From positions 20,616,001 through 20,680,000 of the forward strand of contig NW_023503493.1 of assembly GCF_014529535.1 (NCBI RefSeq): a stretch of 64,000 nucleotides of DNA, in the 5' to 3' direction. This DNA comes from Bradysia coprophila (taxonomy: Eukaryota; Arthropoda; Insecta; Diptera; Sciaridae). Made by a program: the position numbers and the translations under genes. The notes below the pieces were generated by a model. That model had not been told where the DNA came from, made no database searches, and was given only the letters and a program-made list of their open reading frames with translations. This document shows positions 11,790 to 23,983 of the stretch, piece after piece. Positions within the stretch are counted from its first letter, which is position 1, and each line of letters starts with the position of its first letter.

Positions 11790-13722
11790 GGCAGTGAATC
11801 GCATAAATTTAATCTATTTACTGAAACTCATTGTGATATTTTACTATTTTTATATGCAACTATTACACACGGAGACATGCAGTAGTCATTCTCTAATAAA
11901 GTCAAGTATATCGGGAGAAGTTTGTTACAATCGTACACACATTTCAAATTATCTTTCTGTGCCTTAGAATCATATAATTCGACGTATTTCGTCACTGCAC
12001 CTACGATCGAAAAGTGATTGCTAAGAAAAGCTGAAATTGTTGTAATGTTTTTGTTTTGTTTTTCGTCTCATTATGATCCTTACGGCACAGAAAACGTAGT
12101 TCGTGACTCGTATAGTAACGAAAAATACTATTAGTTATATCGCCAACTAGGCCTCACCAAATGGGTGGGACAGGTCCCTTGACAGATTCAGTTATCAAAA
12201 GACGTTCTTTTATTTTAAACTCAAAACTACATTTTCTACAAATAATAAAGAAATTCATAAGTAACAATAAAATCAAAGCATAGTTTAGGAAATAACTCAA
12301 CAGCACATGAAGTGGCCAAACTTCCAAAAATATTTGGCATTTTTAACTTTTTTGTAAAACAGAAAATTGATGCATTGTGTCTACTTATGTGAACTTGATA
12401 GCTTAAAATCTTTAAAATGTATAAGTCAAAATTTTTAACTTATTCAGAATCAATATATAGTCAGGGGACCAACACCCGAGATATTGTGGGTCTAGTTGCA
12501 TTAGTCTGGTAAGGTTTGTAAAAATATTGTCTGTCGGCAATCGAGCCCATTGATCGATTTTGTGCATCTGTGGTTACCATAGTTCATGAATTTGATTATT
12601 CAATGAAGACAACAAAAATTTCGAAAATCGATTCAGAAATACCCAAGTTATCGTCCTATCAAAAAAGTAGGCGAACATTGTTGCGGGAATAACTCAGAGA
12701 TCATTAATGCGATACCGTCCAACTACGAACTTGAACCCAAAAATGTTATTCCTCGTCGAATAAAATTTAGGATTTATCGTGCTAAAAAGAAAAAAAAAAC
12801 AGATAAAATTTCTTTGGGAATAACTCACAGTAACTCCGTTTTTTGCCAACACTATATACATTTCAGGGTCACTATGACGTATTTTCCGACGTAAGACCAA
12901 GTGAATGACTTTAGAGTCAAGGAAATTTTAGCGAACTCAAATAGTTATTCCTATGTGTAGGACAGTGAAATCAGTGAAGGACTATTACAATTGAAACCTG
13001 AAAAGGACGCTCTTTGTGTCAGGCAGGTCAACTGTGAAAACCAAAGTAGTGACGACATAAAATTAAAGTTATGTCCTAGTGGAAAAATATCACCTATTGC
13101 GCACAAGTACGTAGTTTTTAAGTACCATTCTTCTTTGATTGTTAGCAATTTACATTTCTTCTTGTTGTTATTGTTGTTTAAATTTAAAGCTACGCCCGAC
13201 TTAAGACGACTACTCTAAAAATATTGCATCGTCCAAGCGATGAATACCAACATTCTGAATCAAGTGAAAAATTATTGAATCGGTCACAGTTCAACACCAG
13301 AATAATATGATACACTAAATTATGGCAATTACATACAAATCCCTTCTTGCTTCGGTATAATATTGATAGCACACTCACAAACAAAACAAAAAAAAGAACT
13401 GGCGAATTCTCTTCAAAAATTTAATCGATCATGAAAGTAGATATGTGGCTACCCCGAAAAATTCATAAAAAATTCCTTTAACAGGCTTCCGCACCACATA
13501 AATTTCCGTTTTTTTTCCTTTCAACCGAATTAAATTTTTTACGTATTTCCCTCGTCCGATTTCATATAAATGATGCTTTCACTGCAGAGATCAATAGGTC
13601 GATAGAAAAATAAAATAAATATGAAAGATGATTGGGTGAAATCGCATCGGGATATATGATGATTGTGGTGTGTATGATTAATAGCTTAAGGCTTTTCAAT
13701 CGCTTTTTTTGTCTAAGAGATT
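11790..13722. other. Gene-free AT-rich stretch
   Basis: Nearly 2 kb without a supported gene, RNA or repeat. Short open frames here have no family features. Confidence 0.5.
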
Positions 13723-15045
13723 TTTAGCCCCGTACGAAGTACAAAGGGGCTTATAGGTTTACGATGCCGTGTGTAATTGATGGAATTCGAAGCAGACGGT
13801 AAGGGCAAAGTGTTTGCCTATGTTCATAGATGACGAATCTGCAATAAAAATTTTGTCTGTCCGTCTGTCCGTCTGTCCGTCTGTCCGTCTGTCCGTCTGT
13901 CCGTCTGTCACGTCGATATCTTGAGTAAATCAAATCCGATTTCAAAAATTTTTTTTCCCTGAAAGATAGTCGAAATAGTGAGGCTAAGTTCGAAGATGGG
14001 CATATTCGGGTCGGCCCTTCGTGAGTTAGGGCCACCTAAGTGATTTAAGGTCTTTTGGTGATATTTATGGCAAAATAAACGATGGAAATGTAAATGACAC
14101 GGCAAATGATAGGTATTGTCAATACCAATCCAGGAAAAAAAAGTTTTTTAAAATCGGGTAAGTGGGCCGTGAGTTAGGGCCTTAGAAGTGAAATGCTACT
14201 AGGGCCCTATGTGTATTTTACATAGAACTCGAGTAAATTTCATTCGTTTTTCGTAATTTTTGTTTGATTTGGAAGGTAATCGAATGCCGAATAGAATGTT
14301 GTTGAAAAAAAATTAAATTTGGGTCCTTGGCCTAAGGCCGCTACTAGGGCCCTATGTGTATTTCACATATAACTCGAGTATATTTCATCCGTTTTTCGTA
14401 ATTTTTGTTTGATTTGGAAGGTAATCGAATGCCGAATAGAATGTTGTTGAAAAAAAATTAAATTTGGGTCCTTGGCCTAAGGCCGCTACTAGGGCCCTAT
14501 GTGTATTTCACATATAACTCGAGTATATTTCATCCGTTTTTCGTAATTTTCATTTGGAAGGTAATCAAAGGCCGAATAGAATATTGTTGAAAAAAAATTA
14601 AATTTAGGTCCTTGGACTAAGGCCACTACTAGGGCCCTATGTGTTTTTTACATATAACTCGAGCAAATTTCATCCGTTTTTCGTAATTTTTGTTTCATTT
14701 GGAAGGTAATCAAAGGCCGAATAGAATGTAGTTGAAAAAAAAATTAAATTTGGGTCCTCGGACTGAGGCCGATACTAGGCCCTTCAAAAAAATAAAATTT
14801 TAGGGCGATTTGAAATTTTTGTTTCATTTGAAAGGAACGTCGTACGGGGCTTCGTAATTGCGCTATGCGCAATTTGTAAGATGTACACATTCCATAATAA
14901 TTTTACTTTAACTACATTAACCGGCGCAATAGGCTTACGATCAAAGTAGGGTGACAGACGCACTAGGGTCACGAACGCAATAGATATACGGGTTTGTACG
15001 GGGCTCAGTCGCAGCAAACGCTCCGACTGTTCTGATGGCTCGTTT
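13723..15045 (-). mobile_element. Repeat family 'AGCCCCGTAC', copy B (inverted relative to copy A)
   Basis: Reverse complement of 6359-7953. It opens at 13723 with the terminal hairpin TTTTTAGCCCCGTACGAAGT, then a TGTCCGTC microsatellite (about 13855-13908, longer than in copy A), the shared block to about 14190, about four 145-bp units (14198-14780) and the unique end matching 6359-6620. The two copies lie about 5.8 kb apart in opposite orientation, so this part of the chromosome is itself a large inverted repeat. Confidence 0.8.
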
Positions 15046-15461
15046 TTTGGGCTGTTACGATTTTTTCTGCACAGAGATATATGTTCGATCTTATAAATGT
15101 TCTCAGAATGTGAAGTGTGATTGTTATATATAGGGATACATATAAAACGGTTGAACATGTTAACCCATTAGCATCGCAGCTATAATGTTGATCGATTCGA
15201 TACATTTCGGTCTTTGAAAAAAAAAATGGAATCCATTCTGAATGATTCCAATCGTTTCTGTTTATCAATTCGTATCTCTCGTTCAAAATGCCATTTTCCT
15301 AATATCAATTATAACGAATAAATAACATGAGATATGAATGTGTGTATATAGCAACGACTATGGGCTCGTTATTATGCGTAAACATTGCTTCATGGAAAGC
15401 AATTTAAAAGATGAATTTTCCTATTACAAAGATAAAGGTAGAGTATGTTTGTGGTTTTTAT

Positions 15462-15591
15462 AGGGTACGGACCCCAGTATTCGGCATAGTTTAGAATATC
15501 GGCCATCTATTGTTTAGAACAATGAAACCCAATGAAACCCATTGTTGTGGCCGATATTCTAAACTATGCCGAATACTGGGGTCCGTACCCT
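15462..15591. repeat. Perfect 44-bp-arm hairpin
   Basis: 15462-15505 (AGGGTACGGACCCCAGTATT...) is matched without mismatch by 15548-15591. The 42-bp loop contains a tandem CAATGAAACC pair. Unlike neighbouring palindromes it has no GC-rich apex. Confidence 0.9.
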
Positions 15592-15789
15592 ACACGTTTT
15601 TTATGTGAAAAGTCCTATGAAAGAAAAATTACCTTCAATGTACTTTTAACGTTGAAGCTGCAGACGCATTATTATGTACCACTTTTGCAGGGTGACTCGC
15701 AACAATTTCGTGATAAATTTTACGTTATTTTGATCGATTTGTATCATATATCTCAGCTAAGCAATAACCAAGCAAGATCTTTCGAGAAG

Positions 15790-15895
15790 GACTCTTTCTG
15801 GTTACAGATGTACTGATGACTGTGTTGTGGTTGCTAGCAATGATATAGATCATTTTCATGACCTTGTAAACGTCAGATACAATACCAATATTACC
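15790..15895 (+). pseudogene. Possible Ty1/copia-like reverse transcriptase scrap
   Basis: One plus-strand frame reads TDDCVVVASNDIDHFHDLVN, which resembles the YVDD-box region of copia-type reverse transcriptases (VDD, hydrophobics, then ASND). The flanks do not extend the match, and an in-frame stop replaces the residues before it. At most a short decayed fragment; chance similarity is possible. Confidence 0.25.
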
Positions 15896-16857
15896 AGTAA
15901 AAACAAAGGAGCTGTCAGACACGATACCAAAATCTAACCTCAATTACTTGGTTTTAATTCTTGGTTATATGTGTTTACTGTTAAGTGAAAATGATCTATA
16001 GTAAGGATAGACAGGCCCTTCACAGAAGAGTTTGTTTTTTTGTAAACTGAAGCAACCTGAATTAAATATTTGTTTCACAATAAGCTGCCGTTTATTCGAA
16101 TAAAACAACTAAGTATCTGAAAAGTACCTTAACTTTTGCACTGCACTTTTGCTTCACTTTTAAATGTATGAAATTCCGGTCTACTACATTTTTAACGTCT
16201 TTAACCAGCAATTATTATGGTATATTTAAAATAGAAATTTGACAAAAATACTTCTCAAGATTCACTGCTTCCATAGGTTTGTTCCAAGTAACTACTTCCT
16301 ACGAACCATTAGGGGGAGCTTACAAAAAGTGAACGAGTACCTATTATCGTCATGAAATTTTGTTCAGTCTAGAAAATGACACAGATGTATTCGATTGAAA
16401 TCTATGAATTCAATGATTAACAGATGACTGATGAAATGTCGCTGTATGCGTATTTATGCAACGACATTTCGTCAGCTCTGTTAACCACCCTGTTCGTAGC
16501 AGACACTTAAATTGTTGACATTAAAGGTATACAGAATTTTATAATAAAATGTAAATTTAAGTTTATCGCTTAAAAAAATCTCTGATTCGAAACGATACTG
16601 CGAAATTGGATTTTGTTTAGTGATTAATGGGACTGACAACAGATAAATTGCGCATATTCTCTGTTAGGTTTATTTTGTTTATTAATTTATTTTACTTAAT
16701 GTTTCTTCTTTCAGTTAACAATTGAGGTACTAAAAACTAAATAACAAAATTTAACTATAAAATAAAAATTGAAGGAACCTTACTGCTAGCAATGCACTTG
16801 ACCGTGCCACTGCCATTCAATTGTAAATTTGATTTGTTTATCACAGAAACTGCTACC
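15896..16857. other. Gene-free stretch with one hairpin
   Basis: Contains an imperfect hairpin at 16415-16486 (GATTAACAGATGACTGATGA on the left, TCGTCAGCTCTGTTAACC on the right). TTTATT motifs near 16672-16695 read as AATAAA on the minus strand and may serve as poly(A) signals for the gene starting at 18760. Confidence 0.5.
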
Positions 16858-18760
16858 CTACTTTGTGGATGATTTTTCTGTGTTTCTCTTTGCCTTCCCA
16901 GCACTCTGTTGTAAATTCGGCGCAGATATTTGTTGCAAACCTAGACTTCTCGCTTTTGTATATTGCCTTTGCTCGTTGCTGTATTCCTTCATGTTGTCGC
17001 TGTCAGTTTTCTGCTCCTCATTCGGCTGGGACTGATGGCTCTCTTCGTGATGGTATTGGTTGCCAGTTTCGTATTTTTGAGATAGTCCGTTATTTGCTTC
17101 ATAGTGGTAGGCAGATCCGTTTGGAGTCTGTGAATGATACGCAACGATTCCATGTTTTGGGTTCGAATAAATCAAGTTTTTCTTTGAATAATCGGCTTGA
17201 CCTTCGTGTTCTTGTTGATGACCACCGTCATCAACTTGCCCACTGGAATAATCTCCATGGTTTTCCCCATAGTTATTTTGCTGTTCATAGCCATATCCTT
17301 CGTTTTGATTTTGATGGTTGCTGTAAGCGTCTGCGTAGCCAGCACCGCTATCATAACCCTGATTTTGTTCACCTTGTCCATAACTATCATGTCCTTGACT
17401 TGCACCGTCTTGTCCACCGTAATGACCTTCTGCATAGTTCCCAAAGTTTGTTTGGTCTCCACCACTTGAACCGAAACTGGAATGACCATGTCCGCTATCC
17501 CCAAAGCCAGAGTTACTTCCAAAATCATGCCCAGATTGCCCGTAATCTCCACCACCGAATCCGTACCCACCGAATGATCCTTGGCCACCAAAACCTCCAT
17601 GTCCACCGAATCCTCCCTGTCCACCGAATCCTCCTTGTCCACCGAATCCTCCTTGTCCACCGAATCCTCCTTGTCCACCGAATCCTCCATGTCCACCGAA
17701 TCCTTCCTGTCCACCGAATGCTTGCTGTCCACCAAATCCTCCGTGCTCGAAACCGCCATTTCCGCCGAAGCTATGCTGGTTAAATGAATGTCCGCCAAAT
17801 CCTTCATTGTCATGTCCACCATTGTTCTCATGACTGTTATCGCCAAAACCTGAATGGGATCCGCCAGCGTAATCCTGTTCATTATTATTGCCTTCTTCAC
17901 TGCCATGATGATGATGATGAGTAGGTACTTCAATTGGCACTTGTTCTTTAATTTTTATAATTTTTGGCACATGAACTGGATAAGGTTTTGGTACTGGTAC
18001 TGGATAAGGAACGTGATGAGGTACTTTGACTGGATATGGAACGGGAACTTTAACAGCAACAGTTTTGGTGATGTGAATGACTTTTGGTGGAAGGCTATGC
18101 TTCCCAACGAAAGTTCCCAAATGCACATGCTCGTGATCTTGATGATGATGATTGTCTCCGTATCCACCCAAATCGCCACCACTATCATCACCATGCCCAT
18201 GATGAAAATAACCAGCATCAGTGCTCGGCACCGATTTTAGCACAACAAGCAAGAATGGTACAAATTTCATTATCTGAAAATAGAAAACCATTTAGTGCAT
18301 ACTATACATTTGCGTAGTAATTAAAATAGATGTTAGTGGACAGGAATCCCCCCGTTGGACTCAAAGTAATTTTTTTTTAATCATAAAATAATTTTTAATG
18401 GACAAAATCGTTGTGTACGAATTCACATACACCACAATAACAAAAATTATGTTCAACAGACCGTTCCCATGCGAATCGTTTCGTTGTTTTATCGGTAAAA
18501 TTTTTATTATATATCACCCCTAATCCAATCATTTCAATAAACATCATCAATTTTGGAAACACGTTGTTCATAAATAAATAAAATAAATAATTTTAAGTTG
18601 ATTTTAAAATTTCGATGAAATTATGGAAATGGGTTTTGCCTTCAGCCTGTGTACACCACACATTTTTTCTGTGTATAATCCTTTTTTCTTTTGCATTATT
18701 TTTGGTTCACTGTTTCATTCACATTTTTTAGTCACAATTTATACTCACAATTTTATTCAT
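16858..18760 (-). CDS. Secreted cuticle-type protein with VPVPYPV repeats and GGFGGQ repeats
   Basis: Exon 1 is 18749-18760 (MNKI), donor GTGAGT; exon 2 is 16858-18273 after acceptor TATTTTCAG; phases fit, giving about 475 residues. Translation could also start at the exon-2 ATG (18270). The N-terminus is a signal peptide (KFVPFLLVVLKSVPSTDA). Next come a His/Gly/Asp-rich part, a Val-Pro-Tyr block (KVPVPYPVKVPHHVPYPVPV, PKPYPVHVPK) typical of insect cuticular proteins such as the Vajk group, then (HH)n, and a glycine-rich domain with about seven near-identical GGFGGQ/GGFGGH hexapeptide units (17590-17720). It continues with Ser/Gly/Asn/Gln-rich sequence and a charged C-terminus. Probably an extracellular cuticle or matrix protein; exact orthologue not known. 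The hexapeptide array is encoded by near-identical 18-bp repeats, so length polymorphism is likely. Confidence 0.85.
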
Positions 18761-18824
18761 TTTGATTCGCCTAGTAATTCAAAATGAGCACACAGCTCTA
18801 GACCGTTATACCGGAAGGAAGGAA

Positions 18825-18864
18825 ATGTTATGATTAGCTCAGATGTGATGAATTAGTTTATATA
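18825..18864 (-). promoter_or_regulatory. TATA promoter of the cuticle-type gene
   Basis: On the minus strand TATATAAA (18864-18857) is followed about 25-30 bases later by TCATCACATC, a plausible initiator. The start codon is about 70 bases further down, so exon 1 is short. This supports the two-exon model. Confidence 0.6.
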
Positions 18865-20594
18865 GACTAAAAAAGAAGCCATTCACTTCATCATCATCAT
18901 CATAATGGAGAATAAAACAGCAACGTTACAGTATACTATATAACTATATATATAATACATACAGCTTGATACACAACAATAGAACACTAACACAGCTTTT
19001 ATTTTTCGGTTGTGGCTTTCCCAAGTGGCAAATAATTCACACACGAAAATTCAATAAATATTTTACATCATTCGATCCACATTACTTTTGTATTTATAAA
19101 TGGTGCACTTCATGAGAGACAACATATGTATATAGAGATTTAAAAAAAAAGTTCATTGAGCGTTACACTTTAAGCAAAAGAAAACAACGAAATAATAATC
19201 GATGTTGTAATATGTTCGTAGTTCAGATTAAAAGACATAACAAACGTTCACTTTTTCGGGCATTCCTCTTGCTGAGCGAATTTCGTTTTTTTTTGTTACT
19301 TTCCGTGCAAAAATTTAGTTTCTTTAGGTAAAGGTTATTCACATCTTCTAGACATTACATTATTGTATAGCTCAATTGAAGCAACTTGTTTTATCGACAA
19401 ATTCAGTTCTACAAAAATTTCAATTCACAACTTTCAGCCATCCAACCCAGCACCAGCTGTGTCATTATTTTTGGTAAAATACAATTTTTTCGGCTACAAT
19501 TATCTCTGTTGAAGTCCAAAGAATATAAATTTTAATGCAGTTCCCTTTCACAGATGGACTCTGATCAATGCATTTTCAACAGTTGGAAAGAAAATCTTGT
19601 ACTTCATTTTTTGCTAGTTAAGACATCATGAACCAGCTTTCATTGCTAACTTTCTGCAGTTAACAGATGACGGTAAAATGGTAAACATTGCTTGTCGAGA
19701 TATTGAGACTTGTCCTGAACGTATATACCTGGACCAGAACTGACAAACACTAGACTACACTGCGGCCATGATAGAAGGAACATTGGACAATGACAGCTGG
19801 TTTCTATGGGAGATCATAAACCAATTTGTTCACATTTTTAATACTCCACAATATCTGTTGGAGTAGAACGATCATTACGCTCCTGCACATAACACGAACG
19901 AGCGAAGCGAGTGTATGCATTATGTACAGAAGCGTAACGAGAGTATACTCTAATAGATACATAATATGTGACACAGTAACAATTGTTTGTGCATATTTTC
20001 TGTTTGGTGTTTGGTTCTCGACAATTTTTTTTTTAATATTTTTTCAGAAAATTTGAGTGAATATATGACACTTGGAACGCTACAAATTATTCATTTCGAG
20101 TTCATTTGTCGGTAACCATTTTCAATTAACCAAATAAAAAAAAATATAGTAAATAATTCAAAAATTCAATTTGAAGGAGATTCAATCAAGGTTTTTTTTA
20201 ATCACACACGGAATTTTGAAAACCGACTTTTCTGTTTCTGTGTTTTACTTAAGTTTCTGATTTCTCCATATAAAAATGCATGCAAAATTCACACAAAAAA
20301 AGTAAACCACGAAACAGAAAATGTGTCGGTTTTCAAAATTCCGCTAATGTAAAATAATAAAGCCAAGCAATTTAGAATAGGGGATGGAATTTGTTTATGT
20401 ATTGTCCGTTGACAAGTGGATCGCCACCGGTTTTGAGGGGGTTTTGATTTTTGTTTTTTACATGTTGCCACACATTGTTGACAAATTCAAGATTTTTTAT
20501 TTACGAAGGTTACGCTGATTGCTTAGTGAAAAAGGACTTCACCTAGCACAAATTAAACGACCTTAGATATATTTGACATTGAGCAACATAGCGA
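18865..20594. other. Gene-free stretch with two hairpins
   Basis: 19873-19939: imperfect hairpin (CATTACGCTCCTGCACATAA / CATTATGTACAGAAGCGTAACG) with a GAGCGAAGCGAG loop, the loop type seen at 51980 and elsewhere. 20209-20343: hairpin beginning CGGAATTTTGAAAACCGAC, arms about 45 bp. A (TCA)n run lies at 18886-18903. Nothing else is recognisable. Confidence 0.55.
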
Positions 20595-21175
20595 AATGGT
20601 TATTTGGATCACAAGGGACGAAAGTTAAAAAATTCAACCGTGTGCGAAGTTTGCAGCCCGTGGCCGAAGGCGGGGGTGCAGGGGGCGGCAGCCCCCTGGT
20701 AAAAGAAAAATGTATAAATTATTGGCAACGTTCTTTTCTATCACAACAATCACAGTGATCACAACGACACCAGACGGAACACATGTTGTTGCTGTCATTT
20801 ACTTTCGCATCCTCGTTTGAGGGGCGAAAGTACTTTCGCTCCCTCTGTTGGGAGGCGAAAGTATTTTCGCACCTCTTGTGATGTCGTGGCTAACTGAGAG
20901 TTGAATTTTTATACTTTCGCATCTCATTCGGGAAGCGAAAATTACAACTTTCGTAGTTGGTGTAATGAAAATTAATTTTTCATGCTTCGGGGCCGAAAAT
21001 GAGGGCAATTTTTCGAATTTTCTCGGGTTTCCGGCCCTCTGCATGAAAACTCACATGTGCACCTGTTTGGGACGGTTGATTTAAGGCACTTTCGCTTGTA
21101 AGCCTCACTTCGTTCGGCCTACAATCCGCGAAATTGCCTAAAATCAATCGTCCAAAACAGGTACACAAATGACTA
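20595..21175 (+). repeat. Palindrome island A
   Basis: A chain of modules. It starts with AATGGTTATTTGGATCACAA and the GGCCGAAGGC apex (here only a half hairpin). Then come GGGGGCGGCAGCCCCC (about 20679-20694), three GCGAAAGTACTTTCGC-type palindromes (20815-20875), a further TTTCGC...GCGAAAA stem (20923-20940), and a GGGGCCGAAAATGAGGGC module (20989 on). It ends with a hairpin at 21056-21165 (GTGCACCTGTTTGGGACGGT / its complement), whose loop carries CACTTCGTTCGGCC. The first part is shared, inverted, with 38728-39287, and the last modules with 45600-45753 and 46477-46703. No open frame of interest. Confidence 0.75.
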
Positions 21176-21588
21176 TCAAAGCCCCCCGAAACCCCGTGCT
21201 TCCACCTACATAAAAAACACGAACTGAACGAGCCAAAATCTCAATTTATATCAACTGTTCATGATTTTTGCTTATTTTTTGAATCCACAACATCCAAAGG
21301 TGTCAAAGCGTCATCCTTAGAACCGTAACGCCCATAACCAACGCACTGACAGTGCGTTGCCATAACCAAAAAAATATTGTTGACAAGTTGTTCCGTTCTT
21401 TGCAAAAGCGTTGAGGTTATGGCTCTGTGGATTCTCTCGTTCGCTTTCGGCTTGTCAAAAATCGTTTTGGTCGGACGATGGAACAAACCTCGGTAACATA
21501 ACGGACATAACCGATACTAAACAGGTTGAACAAGAAAACCCAACATGACATGACAAAAACAAACTATTCAAATCAAAATTTTTGAAGT

Positions 21589-21783
21589 CAAGGGTGTAAA
21601 CTTTGGGGAGGCCATCCACAGTTGACGAAGGCGGATTTTATACAAAAATACACCTCGTGTGATGATTGTCGTCGCCGTGATGATGTGGTGGATTTTTTAC
21701 ATGTAAAATCATCAGAAGTAGTGTGTTCCCGCGTTTCTAATAAAATGGCGATCTGCGTGACATCCCCAAAGTTTACAGCCTTG
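21589..21783 (+). mobile_element. MITE family 'CAAGGGTGTAAACTTTGGGG', copy 1
   Basis: Terminal inverted repeats: CAAGGGTGTAAACTTTGGGG at the left and CCCCAAAGTTTACAGCCTTG at the right. The right subterminal block (TTCCCGCGTTTCTAATAAAA, then TGGCGATCTGCGTGAC) is shared with copy 2 at 34664-34850. Length 195 bp; no coding sequence. Confidence 0.75.
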
Positions 21784-22146
21784 TTTGAAGTGTCATATCA
21801 TCTGTGAATGTGTCAAACAAATGTTGCTTATGGAAATTGACATTGTCACAAACATTTTAACCGCGATTCGTGTTGTAAATCCAACTGTATTTTTGATTAT
21901 TTGATTTGTTAGACTGCTTGTACACACATGAAAAACTCGGCTTGTATGTAACAAACGCTTGATTCCGTTTAATTCACCCTTTGGATAGAGAACTTGTTTG
22001 ATTGTTTAACTCTAATAAAGGAATTGGGAGTCTAAAGGAGGAATCATATTTCGTGCCGAACTAAGTAAGGTATTTCTTCGAAATAAAATTCATCTCAAGT
22101 AAAGTTTTTGTTATCTGAAAGTTCACACGAATTTCAGGGTGATGTC

Positions 22147-22761
22147 ATGATGGCCTCCTCGGCGAAGAAAAAACGTTCAAATAGACCGAATTTTTCTGAG
22201 GCAGCCGTACAAGAAGCTTCAGATCAGCTAAGCAAAATACAATGGAATGAGTTGATGATAGCTTCGATTCGAAAGCTAAATGAAGATGGGACCCGAGTTG
22301 TCAAGTATCGACTTTGCACTACATTAAACGCATTGGCAAAAGAGGAATTTGAGTTGGCACTTCCGATCACAGAAACCGTTCTCCTGAGGAACTTGGACCG
22401 CGCGATTGATGAAGGCATTTTAACAAGTCAGAAGAACGGTTCAATAATAAGCTACGGAATTGTTGGAGAAAAAGCTGGAAAAATTGATTTGACAGTGGAG
22501 GATCCTCTGGAGGATGGAAAAATACTGGCGGCTATAGTCAAAAGTCTTCTAATCATTAGAAAAAATGAAGGCCAGGTCAGAGGTTTCAAGCTACCAGAGA
22601 TTATCAACTTGTTCGAATCGGCCAACAGTCTAATTTACCCGGAAGGTGAAGATAAAACAAGTTTTTTGGAAAATGTAATCACTGGCGCCCTCAAGAAAGG
22701 TTGTATTTCGGGTCATATTCGAAAGTTAGAAAAAGAATATTACGTAGCTGGAAAGTCCTGA
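22147..22761 (+). CDS. Probable nuclear protein with two winged-helix-like domains
   Basis: 204 residues from the double ATG at 22147, just after a GAATTTCAG acceptor, so there is at least one upstream 5' exon (a plausible donor AAG|GTATTT is at about 22069). It begins MMASSAKKKRSNRPN, a basic segment that could be a nuclear signal. Residues of about 30-110 (WNELMIASIRKL, then TVLLRNLDRAIDEGILTSQK, then ISYGIVG) have the spacing of the SAMD1/KAT6-type winged helix, a DNA-binding fold. About 120-204 (DGKILAAIVKSLLIIRK, then FLENVITGALKKGCI, then YYVAG) looks like a second one. I do not recognise an orthologue, and the domain assignment is by eye. No catalytic motif. AATAAA lies at 22816-22821. 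Confidence 0.75.
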   Translation: MMASSAKKKRSNRPNFSEAAVQEASDQLSKIQWNELMIASIRKLNEDGTRVVKYRLCTTLNALAKEEFELALPITETVLLRNLDRAIDEGILTSQKNGSIISYGIVGEKAGKIDLTVEDPLEDGKILAAIVKSLLIIRKNEGQVRGFKLPEIINLFESANSLIYPEGEDKTSFLENVITGALKKGCISGHIRKLEKEYYVAGKS

Positions 22762-22815
22762 AGATGAACAGTTCCTTAAGTATACAATTTGCGGTGTAAG
22801 TCTAATTTCATGTTC

Positions 22816-22821
22816 AATAAA
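22816..22821 (+). terminator. Polyadenylation signal of the winged-helix-like gene
   Basis: AATAAA 55 bases after the stop codon, followed by a GT-rich stretch (TTTTGTGTGTTCTCC). Confidence 0.6.
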
Positions 22822-23121
22822 GTATCACATTTTGTGTGTTCTCCAGAGTCGCGTTTTTGTATCTTAAACCCAACCCTTAACAACCCTTAAAGGATAACTC
22901 TTAAGCAAGTCGTTTTGTGTTAACTTCCAAAACCAGGTTAATGTCTCTGTGAATGACATCGGATACATTTACACATTTAGAAGCGGTGTCAACATCTGTA
23001 GCGTCAGGTTTCGCCTCATTTGGACCTTTTTCAAAATTACCATCGCCGATCATTCGTAAAGAATTCTCGGAAACTTGGATTTTCGATATGCTTGACTGTG
23101 ACAAAAATTATAAATAGGTTT

Positions 23122-23983
23122 GTAGCGAGATCTATTCGTAACAACCTCAACCGGCCCATGATTGTACGAGAACGTATCAAGCAAGATGGGATATAAAATC
23201 GCTCATTCATTGCTGTCATTTTTACGGGAACATAGTCTCTCCTTCGAACTGCTCTTGAAAATATATGAAAGCACATTCGCCCCAGTGGCAACGTATGGTC
23301 TGAAAGCATCGGCAATGACGCGTAGCAACAGAATTTCACTGACAAACATGGAACGGCAAATACTGCGAATCCTATCCGATACCGCGAGTGACAAGCCTTC
23401 GCAAATACAACCGAAACTGATGCTGCGGAACAAAACGATAGTCAATATTTACGATACGATATCATCGCGTGGCACGAAGATTCAAAATCAATCGAAAATT
23501 CAAAGTCGGTCGTCCCTGCTACATTTGGGAAGACACTCTACTCGACGAAACCAAAAAATCAAGAACGAATCACCTGTTGAATGAAATGGTCAATGACGAC
23601 TTCAACATGATGCGGAGCAGATCATCTATGACGGAACGATTTCGGAGGAAGAGGATTGATTGCCATTTTCAGTTTGTACTATTAATTAAAATTTATTCAA
23701 GCATGCCAGTGTTTTGGTCAATCTCTCAGGAGATCGGATGAAAAACAAAGTGTTGATGGTGAATCTCTCAGGAGATCTAGACATGATCCGATTTTCTTTT
23801 GAATGTGTAGTTAGAAACTGAATAACATAGTTAGTCGGACTGTACGCCAATTGAGGGTCAACTATTTGTGTGATTGTCCTTTACCACTTAACTGGTTGGC
23901 CTAGCGTAATCTAGGAGGAATAGCAATTGAAATACATTGCTCGCTGGGTATAGTGAAGTCGGAGTAGCGAGATCTATTCGTAA
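23122..23983 (+). pseudogene. 5'-truncated non-LTR retrotransposon fragment between 20-bp direct repeats
   Basis: GTAGCGAGATCTATTCGTAA occurs at 23122-23141 and again at 23964-23983, as expected of a target site duplication. Between them one frame encodes LLLKIYESTFAPVATYGLKA followed by a methionine- and arginine-rich stretch, resembling the C-terminal end of non-LTR reverse transcriptases (…IY…P…YG…). After a frameshift near 23480 another frame gives ARRFKINRKFKVGRP followed by CYIWEDTLLDE, which resembles the basic 'RGRPRKRW' tail of RTE-like polyproteins. No endonuclease or YADD motif is left. A classic poly(A) tail is not visible, so the 3' end is not fully explained. Confidence 0.55.

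Noticed and set aside
16863-17783. Long plus-strand open frame (306 codons) rich in His, Arg and Leu
   Set aside because: It is the antisense shadow of the repetitive cuticle-type gene on the minus strand, which has a signal peptide, splice sites and a TATA promoter.
17172-17933. Second minus-strand frame of 253 codons (KDSVDKEDSVD repeats)
   Set aside because: Frame-shifted reading of the same 18-bp repeats; no start context and it is interrupted where the real frame continues.
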